Shown in pieces: positions 53,625 to 62,950 of a DNA stretch of 64,000 nt. A program made the position numbers and the translations under genes. Where the stretch lies: assembly GCF_000013045.1 (NCBI RefSeq), contig NC_007677.1, positions 2,294,001-2,358,000 of the forward strand, given 5' to 3'. The notes below the pieces were generated by a model. That model saw only the letters and a program-made list of their open reading frames with translations. It had not been told where the DNA came from and made no database searches. The stretch is from Salinibacter ruber DSM 13855. Lineage in GTDB: Bacteria; Bacteroidota; Rhodothermia; Rhodothermales; Salinibacteraceae. Every line of letters begins with the position of its first letter. Positions within the stretch are counted from its first letter, which is position 1.

Positions 53625-55043
53625 ATGATCTCCTCCCCTTCCGCCCACTCCCGTGCCGCCCTGTCGGGGCGGTGCGTCCTGGGCGCCCTTTTCCTCGTCG
53701 TGCTGTGCGGGGCCTGCCAGCCGCCCTCCTCGTCGGTCCGGAGCCACCTGACGGGCCGTGTCGCCGTCGACTCCTCGGCCGGGGCCCTCGACGCGTACCG
53801 CGACGTGCGGCTCCTCGTGGTTCGGCCGGACGGGCGCCGCCTCGATACACTGGGCCACGCCCGCCCCGGCCCCGACGGCCGCTTCCAGATGTCGATTTCC
53901 GCACCGGAGCGGGGCCTCTACGCCCTGTCCCTCTGGGGCCGGGGCGGCCGGGCGCAACTCGCGAGCACGGAGTACGTGGTGGCCCCCGGCGACACCGCCA
54001 CGCTTCGCGTCTCCCTTCCGCTCCGAGGCGAGGGGCTCCGTCCGGTGTCGCCGGAGAACCGGGCCCTGCAGGCGTACCGCAACGCCATGACCATGCACCG
54101 GCGCCTGCTCACGCGCCGGCTCCGGACGGCGCCGTCCAACGCGACCATGCAGGTCCAGAACATCCGCCTCACCAGTAGCGTCCTGTGGGGCCTCCGGGAC
54201 CGCTACCCCGGCACCTACGCCGCGGGATTTGCCGCCGTCGAGTCCCTCTCTCTGCTCGAAGGCTGGAACGACTCGCTGGTCGTGGCCCGCGCCCAGCGGA
54301 TCGGCCCCGCCAGTCCGCACTACGCCGACGCCGCCCACATTGCCCGGCGGGCCGAGGCCCGCCTCGACGGCCATCGGGCGGCGCTCGCCCTCCTCGACAC
54401 GCTGGAGGCCCGGGCCGCCACCGCGCGGCAGCGGGCTGGGGTGCAGGCCGCCCGCATCCAGGCCTTCCTGGACAGCGCACAGGTGGAGGCGGCCCTCTCG
54501 GCGTCTCAACGGCTCCGGGCCCGCTTCCCGCGCACGCCCTGGGCCGAATGGGCCCGCCGCACCGAGTACGAGGCGGCCCGGCTCCGGCCGGGCATGACGG
54601 CGCCGAACCTAACGCTCCGAACGCTTCGCGGCGACACCCTCTCCCTCCACGGCCTTCGGGGCCGGCCCGTCGTCCTCGAATACTACCGCCCCGGGCTCGA
54701 CCTGTACGCCCTCCAGCGCCCCCTCCGGAACGCCCTGTACGACGCCACCCGGGCCGACTCCGTCGCGTTCGTCTCCGTCTCCACCGAGCCCGATACGCTC
54801 GTCAACCGGGCCTTTCTGCACAACCGACGACTGCCGGGCCATCGGGCCATCGCCGCCGACGGGCCGCAAGACCCGCTCGTCCGCCGGTACAACGCCACGC
54901 GCCTCCCCCGGTGGATTCTCATCGACGACACCGGGGCCATCGTGGACTGCTACTGGGCCGGCGATTTTCCTGCCCTCCGGCAGGGCCTCACGCAACTCCT
55001 CCACGCTCGGCCCACGGCGGCCGCCCCCCTCTCCCTGCCCTAA
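53625..55043 (+). CDS. lipoprotein with thioredoxin-like (TlpA/AhpC-TSA) domain lacking CxxC
   Basis: 472 residues. The N-terminal signal ends in LFLVVLCGAC, a lipobox whose Cys would be lipidated. A helical middle follows, then a C-terminal thioredoxin-like domain (MTAPNLTLRTLRGDTLSLHGLRGRPVVLEYYRP...RYNATRLPRWILIDDTGAIV). Where TlpA-type proteins have WCxxC, this one has EYYRPGLD, so disulfide chemistry is lost, while the cis-Pro region (TRLPRWIL) remains. A non-redox binding role is likely. It starts eight bases after gatB. Confidence 0.8.
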   Translation: MISSPSAHSRAALSGRCVLGALFLVVLCGACQPPSSSVRSHLTGRVAVDSSAGALDAYRDVRLLVVRPDGRRLDTLGHARPGPDGRFQMSISAPERGLYALSLWGRGGRAQLASTEYVVAPGDTATLRVSLPLRGEGLRPVSPENRALQAYRNAMTMHRRLLTRRLRTAPSNATMQVQNIRLTSSVLWGLRDRYPGTYAAGFAAVESLSLLEGWNDSLVVARAQRIGPASPHYADAAHIARRAEARLDGHRAALALLDTLEARAATARQRAGVQAARIQAFLDSAQVEAALSASQRLRARFPRTPWAEWARRTEYEAARLRPGMTAPNLTLRTLRGDTLSLHGLRGRPVVLEYYRPGLDLYALQRPLRNALYDATRADSVAFVSVSTEPDTLVNRAFLHNRRLPGHRAIAADGPQDPLVRRYNATRLPRWILIDDTGAIVDCYWAGDFPALRQGLTQLLHARPTAAAPLSLP

Positions 55044-55074
55044 CCTTTTCCGCGGTCCTTCATGGAGTCGGAAC

Positions 55075-55734
55075 GTGACGGCCTTGAAACATGCCCCGCT
55101 GTCCGCGTACTTGGCTCGTGCTGGTTCATCGTTGGTCTTCTGCGATAGCTCCACCCGTGCCGTGCCGTCTGCTCTCTCCGGGACCTTCTCCTACATCAAG
55201 AACTTTCTTCAGGATCAGGATGTCGCGGCGATCGTGCCTTCCTCCTCCTTTCTGGTCCGACGCGTCTGCAAGTGGATCGACTTCGAGGAGGACCAGGTCG
55301 TCGTCGAGTACGGCCCCGGAAACGGGGTCTTCAGCGAGTTCATTCTCGACCGCATGACGGCGGACTCGACGCTCCTCCTGGTCGAGAGCAACCCCGACTT
55401 CGTGGAGATGCTCGAGGAATGGACGAGCGACGACCCCCGGGCGCTCGTCGTGCAGGACCGGGCCGAGCGTATCGTCGACATTCTCGACGCGCACGACGTG
55501 GACGCGGTCGACTACATCGTGTCCGGGATTCCCTTCTCCTTCTTCGACGAGGGCGAGCGGGAGGAACTGCTCGCCCGGACCCGAGACGTCCTCGCGGAGG
55601 ACGGGAAGTTCCTCGTCTATCAGAACTACAACCACCTGGAGGCCCCGCTCCGCAAGCACTTCTCGGCGGTCACGAAGGAGTACGAGCCCCGCAACATCCC
55701 CCCGACGATGTTTGTCTACGAGGCGCAGAAGTAG
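55075..55734 (+). CDS. PmtA/rRNA-dimethylase-like SAM methyltransferase
   Basis: 219 residues from a GTG at 55075. The core FLVRRVCKWIDFEEDQVVVEYGPGNGVFSEFIL contains motif I (VEYGPGNGVF), followed by LLLVESNPDFVEML and IVSGIPFSFF (motif IV). The same order is seen in PmtA-type phospholipid N-methyltransferases, which are related to rRNA adenine dimethylases. IKNFLQDQDVAAIVPSS just before the core is typical of PmtA. The acceptor may be phosphatidylethanolamine; this is inference. The first 35 residues are not conserved, so the true start may be later. tpiA follows after 47 bases. Confidence 0.8.
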   Translation: MTALKHAPLSAYLARAGSSLVFCDSSTRAVPSALSGTFSYIKNFLQDQDVAAIVPSSSFLVRRVCKWIDFEEDQVVVEYGPGNGVFSEFILDRMTADSTLLLVESNPDFVEMLEEWTSDDPRALVVQDRAERIVDILDAHDVDAVDYIVSGIPFSFFDEGEREELLARTRDVLAEDGKFLVYQNYNHLEAPLRKHFSAVTKEYEPRNIPPTMFVYEAQK

Positions 55735-55781
55735 GACGGCGCCCTGCCCGATTCGATTTTCCGCACAACCCTTCCCTGTCT

Positions 55782-56564
55782 ATGCTGGTCGCTGGCAACT
55801 GGAAAATGAACACTGACGTCCCGGAAGGCCGGGCGCTCGCCGACGCCATCGCGGAGGGCCTGTCGTCCACGGCCGCCGACCGGGGCGACGTCGACTTCCT
55901 CGTCTGCCCCCCGTACGTCCACCTGCCGGCCGTCCGCGAGGCGCTGGCGGACGTCCCCGTCGCGGTGGGGGCCCAGGACATGCACGCACAGGACGAAGGG
56001 GCCTACACGGGCGACGTGTCCGCCCCCATGCTGTCCTCCATCGGGTGCGACGCCGTTATTCTCGGCCACTCCGAGCGGCGCACGTACTACGACGAGACCG
56101 ACGCCGAGGTCAACGCAAAGGCCCAGCAGGCCCGTGCCCACGACCTTGTGCCCATCGTGTGCGTCGGCGAGACCCTCGAGCAGCGGAAGGCGGGGGAGGC
56201 CGACACGGTCGTCCGGAGCCAGGTGGACGGGGCGCTGTCGGATGTCTCGATCGATGGCGCGGACGAGCTGATCGTGGCCTACGAGCCGATCTGGGCCATC
56301 GGCACGGGGGAATCCGCCGCCGCCGAGCAGGCGCAGGCGATGCACGCGGTGATCCGGGACGACCTGAGGGAGCGCTACGGGGGCGACGTGGCGGACGAGG
56401 TGCCGCTCCTCTACGGCGGCAGCATGAAGCCGCACAACGCCTACGGCCTTCTCTCCCAGCCGGACATCGACGGGGGCCTCATCGGCAGCGCGAGCCTCGA
56501 GGCGGAGAGCTTCCTCGGTATCGCCGAGAAGGCGGCAGAGGTGCTCGAGACGTCCGGGCACTGA
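55782..56564 (+). CDS. tpiA: triosephosphate isomerase
   Basis: 260 residues. A (beta/alpha)8 glycolytic isomerase. Catalytic residues: Asn6 and Lys8 in AGNWKMN, the electrophile His in ILGHSERR, and the base Glu in [12 protein letters not shown]. The phosphate-gripping loop [15 protein letters not shown] near the C-terminus is intact. The ATG at 55782 is the family start. It lies between the methyltransferase and fbaB, and tpiA plus fbaB make a small glycolysis/gluconeogenesis pair. Confidence 0.97.
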   Translation: MLVAGNWKMNTDVPEGRALADAIAEGLSSTAADRGDVDFLVCPPYVHLPAVREALADVPVAVGAQDMHAQDEGAYTGDVSAPMLSSIGCDAVILGHSERRTYYDETDAEVNAKAQQARAHDLVPIVCVGETLEQRKAGEADTVVRSQVDGALSDVSIDGADELIVAYEPIWAIGTGESAAAEQAQAMHAVIRDDLRERYGGDVADEVPLLYGGSMKPHNAYGLLSQPDIDGGLIGSASLEAESFLGIAEKAAEVLETSGH

Positions 56565-56821
56565 CCCTTCCCGTCCGTCAAGCCGTCGCCGTGGCCCGGA
56601 ACGGCAACGGGGGCGCACCGGGCCCCGCATGGTCCTGCGAGCCGATTTGCACGCCGCCGCCCCACGCTCCTGTGCGTCCTCCCAGGGCGACGACGTTCCT
56701 GCGTCGCCGACGTGGACGAAAACCTTTTCTCTTCTTACCATGTGAGGTAGGCCCTCGCCGTCCACATCCGACCGAGGCCTTCTCCTTGTCGTTTTGTCCT
56801 ACAACCCTCCCCAACCGACCC

Positions 56822-57904
56822 ATGGCCCAAGCAACCCGCACCCCCATTGCCAAGCACCTCGGCGACGAAGCTGAGGACCTTCTCGACCACGAGTGCGAAA
56901 CCATTCCGAAGGACCAGATTCACCTTCCCGGCCCGGACTTCGTGGACCGCGTCTGGAAGGGCTCGGACCGCAGTCCCCAGGTCCTCCGGTCGATGCAGCA
57001 GATCTTCAACCACGGTCGCCTCGGCGGGTCCGGCTACATCTCCATCCTGCCCGTCGACCAGGGCATCGAGCACTCCGCCGGCGTCTCGTTTGCGCCGAAC
57101 CCGATGTACTTCGACCCCGAGAACATCGTCAAGCTGGCCATCGAGGGCGGCTGCAACGCCGTGGCCACCACCTACGGCGTGCTCGGCTCCGTGGCGCGGG
57201 ACTACGCCCACAAGATCCCCTTCGTCCTCAAGATCAACCACAGCGAACTGCTCTCGTACCCGAACCGGTACGACCAGGTGCCCTACGCCCGCGTGGAAGA
57301 CGCCTACGAGCAGGGCTGCGTCGGCGTCGGGGCCACGATCTACTGGGGCTCCGAGGAGTCGAACCGCCAGCTGCAGGAGATCTCGAAGATCTTCTCCCGG
57401 GCGCACGAGCTGGGCATGACCACCATCCTCTGGTGCTACGTGCGCAACAAGGAGTTCGTCCTGAACGGCTCCAACTACGAGGGCTCGGCCGACCTGACGG
57501 GCCAGGCCAACCACCTCGGGGCCACCATCGAGGCGGACATCATCAAGCAGAAGCAGCCGACCCTCACGGGCGGGTACCAGGCCGTGCGGGACCACAAGGA
57601 CGAGGGCTACGCGAAGGACCCGTCGCTCGTCGACGAGAAGCTGCTGACGGACCACCCGATCGACATGACCCGCTACCAGGTCGCCAACAACTACATGGGC
57701 CGCTGCGGCCTCATCAACTCCGGCGGGGCCAGCGGCGAGAACGACCTGCAGCAGGTCGTCCGGACGGCCGTGATCAACAAGCGCGCCGGCGGGATGGGCC
57801 TCATCACCGGTCGCAAGTCGTTCCAGAAGCCGATGGAGGAGGGCGTCGAGATCCTGAACGCCATCCAGGACGTGTACCTCGACGACGACATCACGATTGC
57901 CTAA
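56822..57904 (+). CDS. fbaB: class I (DhnA/FbaB-type) fructose-bisphosphate aldolase
   Basis: 360 residues, archaeal-type class I aldolase, which uses a Schiff base and no zinc. Motifs include [30 protein letters not shown] (the KINH segment of the active-site strand), [10 protein letters not shown], and C-terminal [15 protein letters not shown], then [15 protein letters not shown] for phosphate binding. The length is a little above the archaeal form and close to E. coli FbaB. A 257-base leader with an A/T-rich TTTTCTCTTCTTACC stretch precedes the ATG at 56822, so it probably has its own promoter. A strong terminator follows. Confidence 0.94.
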   Translation: MAQATRTPIAKHLGDEAEDLLDHECETIPKDQIHLPGPDFVDRVWKGSDRSPQVLRSMQQIFNHGRLGGSGYISILPVDQGIEHSAGVSFAPNPMYFDPENIVKLAIEGGCNAVATTYGVLGSVARDYAHKIPFVLKINHSELLSYPNRYDQVPYARVEDAYEQGCVGVGATIYWGSEESNRQLQEISKIFSRAHELGMTTILWCYVRNKEFVLNGSNYEGSADLTGQANHLGATIEADIIKQKQPTLTGGYQAVRDHKDEGYAKDPSLVDEKLLTDHPIDMTRYQVANNYMGRCGLINSGGASGENDLQQVVRTAVINKRAGGMGLITGRKSFQKPMEEGVEILNAIQDVYLDDDITIA

Positions 57905-57946
57905 CCGCGTGATGCCGAGGGCAGATCAATTCGTACCAGGCCCCGT

Positions 57947-57984
57947 AGCGTGCCTCCACCGCCCGGTGGGGGCACGCTTTTTTT
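57947..57984 (+). terminator. Rho-independent terminator of fbaB
   Basis: AGCGTGCCTCCACC pairs with GGTGGGGGCACGCT around GCCC, followed by seven T residues at 57978-57984. The long GC stem plus T tract is the clearest terminator in the window. It lies between fbaB and the convergent sucrase/ferredoxin-like gene. Confidence 0.95.
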
Positions 57985-58107
57985 GTGTCTCAGAACCTGG
58001 CATGTTGATTTTCCCTCGCAAGAGGGGCCCTTCCCAATCCTGTCGGGGACGACGTGCAGGCCCTCGCTGCCGCCCGCAGCCTCGTGGCATGCATGGAAAA
58101 CGGGCTC

Positions 58108-59013
58108 TCAGGGCCCGGCGGCTTCGTCGGCCGTCCACCTCACGCGCCACGCCCGCTGCGGCTTTGCCTCGCGGCTTCCGCAGCTGTGCGGAAACGGCGT
58201 TCCCTCCTGCTCCTGCCACACGTGCGCCGTTCGCGGCTCGCCTTCGGCCCGCACCCGCACCGCCCAGCCCTCGTCGGTCTCGTCCAGCCCCACCCCCCGC
58301 ACGGCCGGGAGGGCGGTCGCCCCCCGTCGTTGCCGGAGGGACAGACACGCCGCCTGGACGGGCCGCGGCTGGTGGACCGCCCCGCGCACCCGGTCGAGGT
58401 CGTGCAGGTGTCCGTCCCGGTGCGCCCCCACCAGGTCGGCCATGTCGGCGGGGCGGAGCCAGCCGTAGTGTGTGCCGTCGGGCAGCACCAGGGCGGTGGG
58501 GGCAAAGCGGTGTCCCCCGAGGTGCGACGTCTGCCACGCGGCCTCGGGGGCGGCGTCGGCCACGGCCTGAGCGACGGGGCGCCCCCACTTGGCACAACAG
58601 GCATCCCGGCGGCCGTTCACGCAGGTGAGCACGAGCGGCCCTGCCTCAAGGGCAGGACCGGAGCCCCGGAGCGCCTCGGGCACCCGCAGGGCAGGGAGGT
58701 CCCCGTAGGCCCCAAGCGACCACTCGCGCACGACCGGCCGCGGCCCGGCCCGCACGGCGATGCAGCGAATGCGGCCCGGGTCGTCCCACCGCTGAAGCCC
58801 CCGACGGATGAGCTGCACGCGCAGGTCGGGCATCGTGTCCGTCCACCCCGCAATGGCCTCGTGCACGCTCGGCCCCCACGCCGCATCCTCGACGGCGTCT
58901 GTGCTCCACGGCGAGGGGTCTTCGATCAGGAGCCAGTGGGTGGCCTCGGTGGCGGTGCCCCTCGGCGAGACGCCGTGCGAGCGGGCCAGCCGTGAACAAA
59001 AAGCGGACGCCAT
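58108..59013 (-). CDS. sucrase/ferredoxin-like family protein
   Basis: 301 residues. The C-terminal half has the Suc_Fer-like signature LVLTCVNGRRDACCAKWGRPVA, then SHLGGHRFAPTALVLPDG. This is a thioredoxin-like [2Fe-2S] fold in which Cys and His residues bind the cluster. The N-terminal part (HWLLIEDPSPW) matches the family lead. The cellular role is undefined; members may be electron carriers. The ATG is at 59011-59013. It is divergent from the AAA ATPase gene across 168 bases. Confidence 0.85.
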   Translation of the reverse strand: MASAFCSRLARSHGVSPRGTATEATHWLLIEDPSPWSTDAVEDAAWGPSVHEAIAGWTDTMPDLRVQLIRRGLQRWDDPGRIRCIAVRAGPRPVVREWSLGAYGDLPALRVPEALRGSGPALEAGPLVLTCVNGRRDACCAKWGRPVAQAVADAAPEAAWQTSHLGGHRFAPTALVLPDGTHYGWLRPADMADLVGAHRDGHLHDLDRVRGAVHQPRPVQAACLSLRQRRGATALPAVRGVGLDETDEGWAVRVRAEGEPRTAHVWQEQEGTPFPHSCGSREAKPQRAWRVRWTADEAAGP

Positions 59014-59181
59014 ACAATCCTTCTCGACGAAACAGGTACGGAATTCGGGCCCCGTCCGGATGAACGGGGACGACGCCGGAGTCCTGTGATCGGCCTCCGG
59101 GTTTGATTGCCTCGTTGAACCCCGCGCCGCCCCCTCTCGTTCGCCCCATCACGCCGGTTTTCCCCCAAGTTCTTCGTGTCC

Positions 59182-60993
59182 ATGCCCGAGCCCGAATCGC
59201 CCGAGCCCGACGCGGCTCCGCCCGCAGACGAGGCCCCCGAGGCCGCCCCCGACACGCCGCCCCTGGACCCGTACACGGCCCACTACCCGCCGTGGGCCCG
59301 AGAACTGGCACGGAAGTACTTCACGAAGACGGTTTCCACCTTCATCCTCCACGGCGACATTCGCGACGTGGTGCCGACCGAGGACCGCGACGGCGCCCGC
59401 ATCTACCCGCCGCTTCGGCGCTTCCTGACCGACGACCTGTTCGCCGCCCGCGACGTGGTGGTCTTCTACGACCGCAGCGCCGGGATCCACTTCGCGGACG
59501 CGGCCTCCCGACGAGACTTCAGCCGCGCCCTGGCCGGGGAGGAGCGCCTCGCCGGCACCGAATACGAGAACAACCTGCCGAAGGCCCCCAACAAGGTCTT
59601 CGAGCTGCTGGAGGACTACTTTCGCCTCCGCCTCTCGAACGGCACCCGAGTGGCCTGCGTCATCGACTACGCGGAGACGGTGGCCCCCATGGCCGAGGCG
59701 TCGATGTACTCGGCCCCGGATCGGCAGTCGCTCGTGTACCTGCAGAAGTGGTCCCGCGACTCGCTCTTTCTGGAGAGCGACTTCACGCTCACCCTTCTCA
59801 CCGAAAACCTGACGGACTTGAACCAGCAGCTCGTCCAGAGCCCCCACACCGCCGAGATTTACGTCCCGATTCCGGAGGGCGACGACCGGCAGGCGTACAT
59901 CGACTGGGCCCTGGACGAGCGGGGCGACCGGTTCCGGGCACACTCGGACGTGTCCCCGGAGGCCCTGGCCCAGAACACGGCGGGCCTCAACTACACGCAG
60001 CTGCGGACGATCCTGGCCGACGTGCTGGAGAACCAGAACCGACTGACCGCCGCCACGCTCTCCGACCTGAAGAAGGAGTTCATCGAGGCGGAGGCGTACG
60101 GGATGCTCGAGTTTATCGAGACGGACAACTCGCTGGACCTGATCGCGGGCCACACGGAGGCGAAGCGCCACCTGCGCCAGGCCGCCCACGCGGTGCAGAC
60201 GGGGCAGCACGACGTGCTCCCGATGGGGTACCTCGTGAGCGGGCCCGTGGGCTGCGGCAAGACGTTCCTGATCAACTGCTTCGCCGGGGAAATTGGGATT
60301 CCGATGGTGAAGCTCAAGAACTTCCGCTCGCAGTGGCAGGGCGTGACGGAGGGCAACCTGGAAAAGATTCTGAACCTGCTGGAAGCGATGACGCCGGTGG
60401 CGGTCATGATCGACGAGGCCGACGCGGCGCTCGGGGACCGCGACGCGCAGGGCGACTCGGGCGTGAGCCAGCGCGTCTTCTCGCAGATCGTCTCGTTCAT
60501 GAGCGACCCGGCGCACCGGGGGCGCGTGATCTTCTTCCTCGTCACGGCCCGTCCCGACCTGATGCCGGTGGACCTCAAGCGGCAGGGGCGCGCAGAGGAG
60601 CACCTCTCGCTCTTCTACCCCCACACCCGCGCGGACCGGGAGGAGCTCCTTCGGGTGATGATGCGCCGAACGGGCGTGGACCTGCCGATTGAGGCGGTTC
60701 CCCCTGAACTGCTGGAGGGCGAGCGCACCTACAGCGGGGCCGACATGGAGGCCGTCCTCACCCGCGCCGCCTTCCGGGCCGCCGGGTCGAACGACGGCAC
60801 CGTGACGCCCGCCCTGCTGCAGGAAACGGTGAACGACTTCATCCCGCCCACCTACCCGACGGAGGTGGAGCTCCAGCAGCTGGCCGCCGTGCTGGAGTGC
60901 ACGAGCCGCGACCTGCTCCCGGAGCGCTTCCGGTCCATGAAGCGGGAGGAGGTCGTCGAGCGGCTCGAACAGCTGAAACGGATGGTGGACTAG
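59182..60993 (+). CDS. AAA-family ATPase with long N-terminal domain
   Basis: 603 residues from the ATG at 59182 (a GTG two codons upstream is possible). The N-terminal 320 residues hold an acidic lead and a domain with VSTFILHGDIRDVVPTED and VVVFYDRSAGIHF, which looks like a degenerate first AAA module. The C-terminal module is intact: Walker A SGPVGCGKTFLINCF (354-361 core), Walker B VAVMIDEADAALGD (about 406-413), sensor 1 VTARPDLM, and sensor-2-like TYSGADMEAVL. No transmembrane or protease domain is fused. The role is unknown; the layout is that of a remodelling ATPase. Confidence 0.82.
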   Translation: MPEPESPEPDAAPPADEAPEAAPDTPPLDPYTAHYPPWARELARKYFTKTVSTFILHGDIRDVVPTEDRDGARIYPPLRRFLTDDLFAARDVVVFYDRSAGIHFADAASRRDFSRALAGEERLAGTEYENNLPKAPNKVFELLEDYFRLRLSNGTRVACVIDYAETVAPMAEASMYSAPDRQSLVYLQKWSRDSLFLESDFTLTLLTENLTDLNQQLVQSPHTAEIYVPIPEGDDRQAYIDWALDERGDRFRAHSDVSPEALAQNTAGLNYTQLRTILADVLENQNRLTAATLSDLKKEFIEAEAYGMLEFIETDNSLDLIAGHTEAKRHLRQAAHAVQTGQHDVLPMGYLVSGPVGCGKTFLINCFAGEIGIPMVKLKNFRSQWQGVTEGNLEKILNLLEAMTPVAVMIDEADAALGDRDAQGDSGVSQRVFSQIVSFMSDPAHRGRVIFFLVTARPDLMPVDLKRQGRAEEHLSLFYPHTRADREELLRVMMRRTGVDLPIEAVPPELLEGERTYSGADMEAVLTRAAFRAAGSNDGTVTPALLQETVNDFIPPTYPTEVELQQLAAVLECTSRDLLPERFRSMKREEVVERLEQLKRMVD

Positions 60994-61133
60994 TCGCCCC
61001 CCGGCGCGACGAAACGCATCCGAAGACGATGGATGGCCGGATGGACGCCACGACCCGGATGACACTGTCCGTCGGTGCCCTTATGTTTCGGATGATTTGG
61101 TTTCCCGCTCCCCATTGGACGCACGCCGCCCGC

Positions 61134-62873
61134 ATGACTGCTTCGACATTTCGCCGCTACGGATTCGGCCTTCTCAGCCTCGTCCTGTTGGTCCTGCCGT
61201 CCCGCCTCGCTGCCCAGGACTACGAGGTGCCGACGGTGACCGACACGTACGCCCTCCAGAACGCCCGCGTCGTACAGGCCCCGGGTCAGGTGCTCGAATC
61301 GGCAACCGTCGTCGTGCGGGATGGCGTGATCGACGCCGTGGGGCCGGACGCCGAGGTGCCCTACGACGCCCGCACCATCGAGGCCGACTCGCTCGTGGTC
61401 TACGCCGGGTTTATTGACGGGCTCTCGCACGCGGGGGTCGAGATGCCGGAGGGCGAGGACACGGACGTCGAGGACCCCGGGAACCCGCCCCCCGACGCGG
61501 CGGGCATTCAGCCGGACCGGTCCGTCCGCCCGTTCCTGTCCCCCGACGAATCGGCCCTGCAGTCGCTGCGGAAGGCCGGGTTCACCCTCGGCCACGTCGC
61601 CCCGGAGGGACAGATGCTTCCCGGCGCCAGCGCGCACGTCTTCTACGGCGGGGAGACGGCCAACGACATGGTCCTGGAGGCCGGCCCCACCCTCTTCGCC
61701 CAGCTCCAGACGGCCGACGGCTACGTGTACCCGGCCACGGGCATGGCCGTGATTGCGCAGATGCGGCAGCTGTACCGCGAGGCGGAGCGCCGCCAACAGC
61801 TTGAGGCGGCCTACGAGCGGGACCCCACGGGCCGCCCACAGCCGCCTCAGGACCCACAGCACAGCGCGCTCTTCTCCGTGCTGGACGGCGAGCAGCCCCT
61901 CGCCTTCTACGCCGACGAGGCCCTCTCCCTCCACCGCATCCTCGCGCTCCACCAGGAGCTCGACTTCCCGCTCGTGCTGGCCGGCCTTGGGGAGAGCCAC
62001 GAGCTCGTGGACGCCCTTCAGGCGGTCGACGCGCCGCTTTTTCTAACGCTCGATCTGCCGGAGGAGCCGACGCGGTCGACCGGCCAGGATACCACGACGG
62101 CCGATACCACGAGCACCCCGTCCCGCTACTACAACCCGGACCTGCAGGTCCCGTCGCACGAAACGGTCGCCGAGGAGGAAGAGAACCTTGAGCTCCGCCA
62201 CGCCATGGAGCGGCAGGACTACCTGGAGACGGCCGCCACCCTGCACGACGCCGGGCTTGAATTCGGCTTCACCACCCGCGAGGCCGACCCGGGCGACGTC
62301 CGCGGCAACCTCCGCACCATGATCGACCAGGGCCTCCCCGAACAGACGGCCCTCGCCGCCCTCACGACCCGCCCCGCCGCCCAGCTGGGCCTGGACGACC
62401 GCCTCGGGACCGTGGAGGCGGGCAAGATTGCCAACCTGGTCGTCACCGACGGGTCGTACTTCGCGGAGGACACAAAGGTCACGCACGTCTTCGTAGACGG
62501 CCGGCTGTACGACTACAGCGCCGACGGCTCCGACGAGGGGGAGGTCAGCGGCGACGTGTCCGCGGTCCTCGGGACGTGGTCGTACACGCTTGACACCCCG
62601 CAGGGCGAGCTCTCCGGCGAGGTCACGATTGAGGGCGACCAGTCGGGCCTGGACGGCACCTTCGTCGGTCCCCAGGGCGACGAACAGCCGCTCCAGTCGG
62701 TGTCGTTCGACGGCACCACCCTCTCGTTCACGGTGGACTCCCCGCAGGGCGGCTCCGTGTCCGTCTCGGTGACGGTCGAGGGCGACACCTTCGACGGCTC
62801 CGCCTCCACGTCCGGCGGCTCGTTCCCCATCTCTGGGGAGCGCACCAGCGGTCCGAATGCGACTCAGAAGTAG
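61134..62873 (+). CDS. exported amidohydrolase-like protein with degenerate metal site
   Basis: 579 residues. A signal peptide (FGLLSLVLLVLPSRLAAQ) is followed by ALQNARVVQAPGQVLESATVVVRDGVIDAVG, the standard amidohydrolase opening. The metal motif should be GFIDxHxH, but here it reads AGFIDGLSHAG, with the first His gone. Late family blocks remain (ALTTRPAAQLGLDDRLGTVEAGKIANLVV). A beta-rich C-terminal domain of about 115 residues (LGTWSYTLDTPQGELSGEV to the end) is added. The protein may bind rather than hydrolyse. It precedes an intact homologue by 77 bases. Confidence 0.82.
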   Translation: MTASTFRRYGFGLLSLVLLVLPSRLAAQDYEVPTVTDTYALQNARVVQAPGQVLESATVVVRDGVIDAVGPDAEVPYDARTIEADSLVVYAGFIDGLSHAGVEMPEGEDTDVEDPGNPPPDAAGIQPDRSVRPFLSPDESALQSLRKAGFTLGHVAPEGQMLPGASAHVFYGGETANDMVLEAGPTLFAQLQTADGYVYPATGMAVIAQMRQLYREAERRQQLEAAYERDPTGRPQPPQDPQHSALFSVLDGEQPLAFYADEALSLHRILALHQELDFPLVLAGLGESHELVDALQAVDAPLFLTLDLPEEPTRSTGQDTTTADTTSTPSRYYNPDLQVPSHETVAEEEENLELRHAMERQDYLETAATLHDAGLEFGFTTREADPGDVRGNLRTMIDQGLPEQTALAALTTRPAAQLGLDDRLGTVEAGKIANLVVTDGSYFAEDTKVTHVFVDGRLYDYSADGSDEGEVSGDVSAVLGTWSYTLDTPQGELSGEVTIEGDQSGLDGTFVGPQGDEQPLQSVSFDGTTLSFTVDSPQGGSVSVSVTVEGDTFDGSASTSGGSFPISGERTSGPNATQK

Positions 62874-62950
62874 TGTAAGCCCCCACGCCCCGCGCCGAAC
62901 TCTGCGCGCCCCCTCCGACGATACTCTGCGTTCCGGTTCTACGATCTTCC

